A stretch of DNA of 64,000 nucleotides from contig NC_014212.1 in the NCBI RefSeq assembly GCF_000092125.1, forward strand, positions 516,001-580,000, given 5' to 3'. This DNA is from Allomeiothermus silvanus DSM 9946 (lineage in GTDB: Bacteria > Deinococcota > Deinococci > Deinococcales > Thermaceae). Made by a program: the position numbers and the translations under genes. The notes under the pieces are model-generated. The model did no database searches, had not been told where the DNA came from, and worked only from the letters and a program-made list of their open reading frames with translations. Of the stretch, positions 58,531-64,000 are shown piece by piece. Numbering within the stretch: position 1 is the first letter of the stretch; each line of letters begins with the position of its first letter.

Positions 58531-59670
58531 TGAACCCGGACAAACACATGTGAGACTCTAAGCTGGGATAAAAAGAGGGGAACCGACCAGGAAAGGAGGT
58601 TCCCCAGGTGCAGTTTACCACCGTTGGCCGAGAGATATGGAGAGGCGCTAGACAAGCACAGAGGCTGGCCGAGGCCAACGCAAGCGACCCAGAGGTCCAG
58701 GAACGTCTGCGCAAGCTCCGACTGGTCAAAGCCCTGCGTGAAAGTAAAAAGAGCTGGAAGGAGATCCAGGACCTGGTCGGGATCAGCCGGGCCACCTACC
58801 ACCGCTGGCAAAAAGCCCTAAAAGAAAAGGGCCTGGCTGGACTCAAACCCCGCTCCCGCCGCCCTAAGCACCTGCGCACAAAGGTCCACTGGACCCCAGG
58901 GCTGCTCATTAGAATAGAAACTCTCCGCAAGGAAAACCCCACCTGGGGACGCTGGTCCATCTGGCTTACCCTCCGCAAGGAGGGTTTCCAGATGAGCGAA
59001 CGCACGGTGGGGCGCATCCTGGCCTACCTGGAGAAGCACCGACGTATCGAGAGCGTGGCCGGCTACCTGGCCCGGACTCAAAGAGGGAAGCTAAAGCGAA
59101 GGGTAAACCGGCCCTACGCCAAAAGGAAGCCCCGAGGATACGAGGCCAGGGCTCCTGGGGACCTGGTCCAGGTGGACACCCTCACCCTGACCTTAGGACC
59201 GGGAAGCATGGTCAAGCACTTCTCGGCGATTGACCTCCATAGCCGGTTTGTCCTGGCGGAGGTGCACAGCCGGGCCACGGCTAAGCTTTCTGAGGGGTTC
59301 TTGTCCTTGCTTCTGGCCAGGGCCCCTTTTCCCATCCGGGCCATCCAGGTGGATGGGGGCAGCGAGTTCATGGCCGAGTTTGAGGAGGCCTGCTGTGCTC
59401 TGGGGATTGCCTTGTTTGTGCTACCGCCGAGGAGTCCTAAACTCAATGGTCACGTGGAGCGGATGCAGCGGACCTTCAAGGAGGAGTTCTACACCCGGCC
59501 TTTGCCCACCCCGCTCAGCGAGCTGCAGGCAGAGCTGGATACCTACCTGGACTACTACAACCGCCGAAGGCCTCACATGGCCCTGGGGGGTCTTGCTCCG
59601 CTGGAGTTTTTGGCTAAGATGCAAGAGGAGTCGGTTCCTCAAAGAGTCTCAAATGTGTTGACCGATTACA
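58531..59670 (+). mobile_element. IS481-family insertion sequence, copy 2
   Basis: Same family and termini as copy 1 (TGAACCCGG end at 58531; complement of TGTAATCGGT at 59670), in opposite orientation. The flanks ATAGC and GGGTC do not match, so there is no target duplication. This implies a deletion or rearrangement next to the element, consistent with the truncated MMPL gene on its left. Confidence 0.88.
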
Positions 59671-59948
59671 GGGTCTTGACTTTTACATCTGACTTAGAAG
59701 CACACTTAAATGCACCCAAGAGCGTGTATACTCGGGACACCATGCCCCGCATGACCATCGAAATTGACGAAGCCCTGCTAGAAGAGGCCCGCCGGGTGCT
59801 AGGGGTACGCACCAAACGCGAGGCCATCGAGCGGGCCTTGCAGGAGCTGGTGCGCCAGCAGCGCCGCCGGGGCATCCGGGCCCACGCCGGGCGGGTGGAG
59901 CTCGAGCTCACCCAGGAAACCCTGCGCGCGCTGCGGGAGTCCCGCTAG
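58608..59948 (+). CDS. IS481-family transposase reading through into a VapB-type antitoxin frame
   Basis: GTG 58608 has AAGGAGG upstream. The first ~345 residues match copy 1, with the HTH (SWKEIQDLVGISRATYHRWQ) and DDE acids (LVQVDTLTLT, AIQVDGGSEFMAEF, NGHVERMQRT). In copy 1 the stop is inside the terminal repeat; here the local sequence is shifted, so the frame passes through the repeat and continues in phase into the antitoxin coding sequence, adding ~100 residues. The fusion may be made as one protein, although the antitoxin has its own start and promoter. Confidence 0.8.
   Translation: MQFTTVGREIWRGARQAQRLAEANASDPEVQERLRKLRLVKALRESKKSWKEIQDLVGISRATYHRWQKALKEKGLAGLKPRSRRPKHLRTKVHWTPGLLIRIETLRKENPTWGRWSIWLTLRKEGFQMSERTVGRILAYLEKHRRIESVAGYLARTQRGKLKRRVNRPYAKRKPRGYEARAPGDLVQVDTLTLTLGPGSMVKHFSAIDLHSRFVLAEVHSRATAKLSEGFLSLLLARAPFPIRAIQVDGGSEFMAEFEEACCALGIALFVLPPRSPKLNGHVERMQRTFKEEFYTRPLPTPLSELQAELDTYLDYYNRRRPHMALGGLAPLEFLAKMQEESVPQRVSNVLTDYRVLTFTSDLEAHLNAPKSVYTRDTMPRMTIEIDEALLEEARRVLGVRTKREAIERALQELVRQQRRRGIRAHAGRVELELTQETLRALRESR
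59742..59948 (+). CDS. VapB-type antitoxin
   Basis: ATG 59742 (or ATG 59751) follows a TGTATACT extended -10 box by 9 bases, so the mRNA is nearly leaderless. The ~68-residue product has MTIEIDEALLEEARRVLGVR then TKREAIERALQELVRQQRR, the VapB DUF2191 pattern. Its stop overlaps the VapC start by one base. The same frame is continuous with the IS481 transposase upstream. Confidence 0.82.
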   Translation: MPRMTIEIDEALLEEARRVLGVRTKREAIERALQELVRQQRRRGIRAHAGRVELELTQETLRALRESR

Positions 59949-60358
59949 TGGCCCGCATCTTGGTAGATACATCGGCCTGGATTGAGTTTTATCACCCCAA
60001 GGGTGCCCGCCAGGTCAAGCAAGCCCTGGGTAACGCCCTGGAGGTACATGAGATCGCGGTCATAGCGCCGATTGCCGTGGAACTTCTGTCCGGCGCGAAG
60101 AGCGAGAAAGACTACGGCCTTCTCGCCGCTGATCTGCAGGCCCTGCTCTGGCTACCCTTGGGAAGCGAAGAGGCGGGGGTGGCCGGCCAGCTGGCCTACG
60201 ATCTGGCCCGTTCCGGCCAGCGGGTACCCACGGTGGACTTGCTGATCGCCGGATCGGCCTTGGTGCATGGCTGTGAACTGTGGCACTTTGGCGATGCCCA
60301 CTTTGCAACCATCAAGGGCCATAGCCCCCTGCAGGAACATAACCTCAAAAGCGCCTAG
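59948..60358 (+). CDS. VapC-type PIN-domain toxin
   Basis: GTG 59948 overlaps the antitoxin stop (TAGTG). The 136-residue protein has the PIN acids: ILVDTSAWIEFY (first Asp), IAVELLSGAK (Glu), PTVDLLIAGSALVHGC and LWHFGDAHFATI (late Asp residues). VapC toxins cleave tRNA or rRNA in a Mg-dependent way. It overlaps, tail to tail, the transposase stub at 60345. Confidence 0.88.
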   Translation: MARILVDTSAWIEFYHPKGARQVKQALGNALEVHEIAVIAPIAVELLSGAKSEKDYGLLAADLQALLWLPLGSEEAGVAGQLAYDLARSGQRVPTVDLLIAGSALVHGCELWHFGDAHFATIKGHSPLQEHNLKSA

Positions 60359-60554
60359 CCCTTTCCCCACTCACCCACCTCCAGGCCGTCCCGCTGCTCA
60401 CCCCGTACTTCCGGGCCAGGCTGTGGGCACTGGCTCCTGTCCGGTGGTGCTCCTCAATCAGGGCAACCCGAACCTCTCCTTTCCCCGACGGCCCCGGCTT
60501 CTTGCGGGGAAGAAGGTACCCCACCTGAGCGGGAATACCCCGATTGCCCTGCAC
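60345..60554 (-). pseudogene. Transposase N-terminal stub next to comM fragment B
   Basis: Sixty-nine codons from GTG 60554 encode a basic start and a helix-turn-helix ([19 protein letters not shown]), clearly related to the first ~70 residues of the 48439-48915 frame. The downstream IS5-type domain is absent here. Its start overlaps the comM junction, as in the other copy. Confidence 0.65.
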
Positions 60555-60556
60555 AC

Positions 60557-61015
60557 GCCTGCCCCTGCGGCTGGCACGGTGACCCGGAAAGACCCTGTAG
60601 CTGCACCCCCAGCCAGCGCACCCGGTACGTGGGCCGCATCAGCGGCCCCCTGCTCGACCGCTTCGACCTGGTGGTGGAAGTCCCCCGGCTCACCCCCGCT
60701 GAGCTCGCCCGCGCCCCTGAGGGTGAGTCCACCGCAGCGGTGCGGGAGCGGGTGCTGACAGCAAGGGAAAGGATGAAAGCCCGCCAGGGGAAGCTCAACA
60801 GCGAACTCTTCGGTAGGGCGCTGCGGCAGCACACGGTGCTTTCCCCCACCCGTGAGGCCCTCTTGCAAGCGGCCACTAAACGCTTGGCCCTCACCGCAAG
60901 GAGCTACGACCGCATCCTGCGGGTGGCCCGCACCATCGCCGACCTAGCAGGGGCCGAGAACATCCAGGAGGCCCACCTGGCCGAGGCGCTGACCTACCGA
61001 CGGAGCCTGGGGTGA
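60557..61015 (+). pseudogene. comM: comM (Mg-chelatase-like) 3' fragment, copy B
   Basis: The frame encodes [40 protein letters not shown] and a C-terminus very like copy A (about 85% by eye), ending LTYRRSLG. As in copy A, everything before CPCG is missing. The ~40 bases across the junction are identical in the two copies, although the coding parts have diverged. Confidence 0.85.
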
Positions 61016-61034
61016 AAAATTCGTGCTACTTTTA

Positions 61035-61877
61035 ACCCAAGTTGCTACCTATTCAGACGGTGCATGTGGAACAACAAAGGCCACTATGAACTGGACCGTT
61101 CTAGTGGCCTATTGCATTATAGACGATCTGCTCAAAGCCCTCGGACACAAGGACGACCCCCAGAGCAAGACCCCCGCCAGCGTCGTCCTCACCATCTGGG
61201 TACTGGCCGCCCTCTTCTTCTCCGGTAAGCACAAACATGCCCTGGCCTACTGCAAAGAACACGCCCTGTTCAGTTTTCCAGAAGTCGGTTCTGCCGCCGC
61301 CTGCACAGCCTGTCCCACCTGCTCCCCCTGTGCCAATCCTTGTGGCAGCATCTCTCCTCCGTCCAGCACTACGTCCTCGACACCTTCCCCCTCCCGGTTT
61401 GTGAGAACATCCGCGCCCCGCGCTGCCGCCTGGCCCCAGGCCTGACCTACCGGGGAGCAAGCGGCTCTACTTTCACGGCCTGAAGCTGCACCTGGTCTGC
61501 ACCAACCAGCAGTTCATCACCGAGGTGCTGTGCACCCCTGGGTCTGTTGCAAATGTGCAGGGACTGTACCTGATGCCGCTAAACCTGTCGGAGGGAAGCG
61601 AGCTGTACGTGGCCGACTACCTGGCGGAGGACGCGTTGCAGATGGGGGAGGGCATTCGGCTACGGGCTGTGCGAAAGAGGAACTCCAGCAAGCCTCGCAG
61701 TGGATTGCCCTACAGGGCCGGGGGATCATCGGGTCAGTAGGCTCTGCCCTAACCGAGCTGTTTCCCAAACGCATTCATGCCACGACCCTCAAAGGCTTCG
61801 TGCTCAAGGTCTGGGGGTTCATCTTTGCCCACAACTTCAAGCGTCTGGCTAGCGTTTTGTAGGTGGCAACTTGGGTT
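61035..61877 (+). pseudogene. IS982-family element, degenerate transposase
   Basis: Terminal repeats AACCCAAGTTGCTACCT (61034-61050) and its complement AGGTGGCAACTTGGGTT (61861-61877) bound the relic. Pieces of an IS982 transposase appear in different frames: ALGHKDDPQSKTPASVVLTI and FFSGKHKHALAYCKEHA, then FHGLKLHLVCTNQQFITEVL and LPLNLSEGSELYVADYLA-like sequence, then LFPKRIHATTLKGFVLKVWG. At least two frameshifts make it inactive. Confidence 0.82.
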
Positions 61878-62235
61878 AGTGATGTACGTTCAAAACGATC
61901 CGTAAGCCCCTTTGTGTGGCTTGCTCGAGCGCCCAATCCACCCGTGCGAAGAATTTTGGATCGATGGTATAGGGTGAGATTTTTTCGGCGTGATAGGTCC
62001 AGCTCACGGGCAAACGGATGTGGTTGAAGCCAGCTTGCTTGACCAGGTCGAAAAATCCGGGCTCGAGCACCATGCCCCAGTCCCCTTCTTTGGGAGCCTC
62101 GAGGGCGTTGCCGAAATTGATCCCGGGGCCCAAGAGGCGGTTGGTTTCAAAGGCATCGCTCGCCAAGGTCGCCGATTGGCTGCAACCTAACAGGATTAAA
62201 GCCAGCAGGGCGGTGCGCCACCCAAGGGCCGCCAT
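61878..62235 (-). pseudogene. GH5-type glycosidase, N-terminal fragment (lipoprotein)
   Basis: ATG 62235 begins a lipoprotein signal (TALLALILLGCSQS, lipobox LLGC). The mature part matches the start of GH5 cellulase-like enzymes: GPGINFGNALEAPKEGDWG and GFNHIRLPVSWTYHAEKIS, with ARVDWALEQATQRGLRIVLN. The frame ends at the IS982 terminal repeat after ~119 codons, before the catalytic Glu residues. It is therefore a truncated gene. It lies 2 bases after the pilT stop on the same strand. Confidence 0.85.
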
Positions 62236-62237
62236 AG

Positions 62238-63350
62238 CTAGGCGCGGCGCTGGGCGCCGGTGTTGGTCGAGGCTGCTGGAGCCGCGGCCCCGGCTAGGCG
62301 GGCAAACTCCTTGGGATCCACGGCACGGCTTTGGCCCATCTCGTAGGTGATCAGTTTGCGCTTGTACAGATCGGCCAAGCAAGCGTCCATGGTGATCATG
62401 TTGTACTGGCCACCGGTCTGGATTACCGAGACCAGCTGGTGGCTCTTGCCCTCGCGGATCAACGCCCGTACCGCTGAGGTAGCGATCATCAGCTCATAGG
62501 CCAGCACCCGCCCCCCCCCGAAAGCCTTGGGCAGTAGCTGCTGGGTCATCACCGCGACCAGGTTATTGGCGAGCTGAACCCGTACCTGCTCCTGCTGGGC
62601 CTCGGGGAAGACGTCGATGATGCGATCTATGGTTTCGGGGGCAGAGTTGGTGTGCAAGGTGCCCATCACCAAGTGACCCGTCTCGGCGGCGGTGATGGCC
62701 GCAGAGATGGTTTCGTAATCGCGCATCTCTCCTACCAGAATGACGTCAGGAGCTTGGCGTAGCGCGCTTCGTAAGGCTTTGTGGAAACCGTGGGTATCCG
62801 AGCCGATCTCGCGCTGATTGATGATGCTGGTTTTATGGCGGTGGAAGAACTCGATGGGGTCCTCGATGGTCACGATGTGGGCGCGGCGGCGCTCGTTGAT
62901 GTAATCGATCATCGAGGCCAGGGTGGTGGATTTGCCTGACCCGGTCGGGCCGGTGATCAGCAACAGCCCACGTGGGGTGAGAGCCAGCTCGCCGATGTTT
63001 TTCGGCAGACCCAGCTCCTCGAAACTCTTGACCACGGTGGGAACTACCCGCAACACCCCACCCACGCTGCCCCGTTGCAAGAACACATTGACCCGGTAGC
63101 GACCCTTGGCGGGGAGGCTGAAGGAGAAGTCCAGCTCCTTTTCCTCTTCAAAGTGCCGCTGCTGCTTTTCGTCCATCAGCGCGTACATCAGGCGGCGGGT
63201 GTCTTGAGGGGTAAGGGCCTCGTGCTCGGTGGGGTGGAACTCCCCGTCGATCTTGATCATGGGGGGCAGACCCACCGTGATCACCAGGTCCGAGGCGTTA
63301 CGGTCCACCGCCAGGGTGAGCAGGTCTACGATATCGGGCGCTTTAGCCAT
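62238..63350 (-). CDS. pilT: PilT twitching-motility retraction ATPase
   Basis: The 370-residue hexameric ATPase has Walker A ITGPTGSGKSTTLA (about 130), the Asp box IVTIEDPIEFFHRH, Walker B PDVILVGEMRDYET, the His box MGTLHTNSAPETIDRII, and the PilT-specific C-terminal AIRALIREGK-type motif (SAVRALIREGKSHQL). PilT depolymerises type IV pili for retraction, motility and DNA uptake. It follows the pilB/gspE-type gene by 31 bases on the same strand, so the two form an operon. Confidence 0.95.
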   Translation of the reverse strand: MAKAPDIVDLLTLAVDRNASDLVITVGLPPMIKIDGEFHPTEHEALTPQDTRRLMYALMDEKQQRHFEEEKELDFSFSLPAKGRYRVNVFLQRGSVGGVLRVVPTVVKSFEELGLPKNIGELALTPRGLLLITGPTGSGKSTTLASMIDYINERRRAHIVTIEDPIEFFHRHKTSIINQREIGSDTHGFHKALRSALRQAPDVILVGEMRDYETISAAITAAETGHLVMGTLHTNSAPETIDRIIDVFPEAQQEQVRVQLANNLVAVMTQQLLPKAFGGGRVLAYELMIATSAVRALIREGKSHQLVSVIQTGGQYNMITMDACLADLYKRKLITYEMGQSRAVDPKEFARLAGAAAPAASTNTGAQRRA

Positions 63351-63381
63351 ACTCTTTCCTCGCTAGGGCATGGATCATTCG

Positions 63382-64000
63382 TTATTCGATGGTGCGGGCC
63401 AGCACTTCCTCGAGCGTAGTGATGCCCATAAAAGCTTTTTGGATGCCGTCTTCGCGCAGGGTGGACATCCCGGTTTTGCGGGCTATGTCCTTGACCTCGG
63501 AAGCCGACTTCCCGGCCACGATGGCGGCGCGAATTTCCTCGTTGATCACCATCAGCTCGTGGATGGCGGCACGGCCTTTGTAGCCAGTGCCGTTACAGCG
63601 CTCGCAGCCTACACCCTTGTAGAGCTTCTTGCCGCGGATATCGGCCTCGCTCATCCCGAGGCGACGCAGTATGTGGGGATCGGGTTCGACTTCAGTCTTG
63701 CAGTTCTCGCAAACCCGGCGCACCAAGCGCTGGGCCAGCACCCCCACCAGCGCGGCGGAGATATTGAAGAGTTCAACGCCCATTTCTTCAAGCCGGGTGA
63801 CCGCTCCAGCGGCGTCGTTGGTGTGCAAGGTGGCGATCACCAAGTGGCCGGTGAGGGCGGCTTCGGTAGCGATCTTGGCGGTCTCCGCGTCGCGGATCTC
63901 ACCGACCATGATGATATCCGGGTCTTGGCGCAGGAAGCTGCGCAAGGCTTTAGCAAAGGTGAGCCCCGCCACCGGGTTGACCTGGGTTTGGTTGATGCCG
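63382..64000 (-). CDS. PilB/GspE-family secretion ATPase, C-terminal part
   Basis: The frame is open to the right edge, so only the last ~206 residues are visible. Features are [20 protein letters not shown], Walker [19 protein letters not shown], the His box [16 protein letters not shown], and the tetracysteine zinc motif CENCKTE ... [12 protein letters not shown] typical of PilB/PilF/GspE extension ATPases. It ends [10 protein letters not shown]. With pilT downstream, it likely drives pilus extension. Whether it is the multi-domain PilF form of Thermus cannot be told from the visible part. Confidence 0.93.
   Translation of the reverse strand, partial: GINQTQVNPVAGLTFAKALRSFLRQDPDIIMVGEIRDAETAKIATEAALTGHLVIATLHTNDAAGAVTRLEEMGVELFNISAALVGVLAQRLVRRVCENCKTEVEPDPHILRRLGMSEADIRGKKLYKGVGCERCNGTGYKGRAAIHELMVINEEIRAAIVAGKSASEVKDIARKTGMSTLREDGIQKAFMGITTLEEVLARTIE

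Noticed and set aside
6482..59670. Inversion of the segment between the two inverted IS481 copies
   Set aside because: Copy 1 keeps a perfect GCGGT duplication on both sides, which an inversion through it would have mixed; loss at copy 2 is better explained by a local deletion.

Overview
The window is GC-rich, uses CTCGAG-rich coding sequence, has many TTG/GTG starts, and carries an SLH-domain outer-envelope protein plus pilT/pilB-type pilus ATPases. This points to the Thermus/Meiothermus lineage (Deinococcota), most likely a Meiothermus-type chromosome. The assignment is inference from content. I found no rRNA, tRNA or CRISPR array.

Layout. 1-5.2 kb: a surface/envelope gene set (SLH porin-like protein, lipoprotein, small membrane proteins, coiled-coil protein) with an extraordinary density of GGACA words. 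5.2-8.9 kb: a sigma-70-like gene, an IS481 copy with a clean 5-bp target duplication, small hypotheticals and a RES/Xre toxin-antitoxin pair. 9.1-9.5 kb: an IscB transposon stub (omega-RNA-like leader plus the first ~33 codons). 9.5-18.4 kb: a co-directional biosynthetic-looking operon (flavoprotein, two unknowns, ABC exporter, aldo-keto reductase, nucleotidyltransferase, unknown, cytochrome P450). 18.5-20.7 kb: an IS5-family element split by a ~0.2-kb structured insert, and a decayed IS4-type transposase.

20.8-30.9 kb is a phage- or plasmid-like early region: many small genes, a RHH/PIN toxin-antitoxin pair, a replication initiator with palindromic iterons inside its own coding sequence, a DnaC-like helicase loader, a SWIM zinc-finger protein and a Rad52-type annealing protein, interrupted by a TnpB transposon. 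Its intergenic gaps repeatedly carry the same hairpin (ACCAGGGGG...CCCC) just before the ribosome binding site. 31.0-35.6 kb is a Type III restriction-modification pair. 35.7-37.2 kb holds an ISAs1-family element (9-bp target duplication, frameshifted) and an ORF-less IS605-like structured element, followed by a tyrosine recombinase. 38.1-44.1 kb is a Dna2-like nuclease-helicase plus DNA methyltransferase module bounded by a 16-bp direct repeat, a likely defence island. 44.2-48.4 kb: iteron-like repeats, a membrane protein fused to a winged helix, a UvrD-type helicase and a secreted nuclease.

48.4-61.9 kb: two related comM 3' fragments, each next to the same transposase stub, enclose a putative peptide natural-product (RiPP) cluster (leader-type precursor, SagB-type dehydrogenase, ABC exporter, TPR/winged-helix regulator), an anion transporter, a second ORF-less structured element, an MMPL transporter truncated by a second IS481 copy, VapBC, and an IS982 relic that cut a GH5 glycosidase. 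62.2-64.0 kb returns to core chromosome with pilT and the C-terminal part of a pilB/gspE-type ATPase. Overall this is a mosaic accessory region: defence (Type III RM, nuclease-helicase/methylase), addiction modules, two natural-product loci and at least eight mobile-element remnants.
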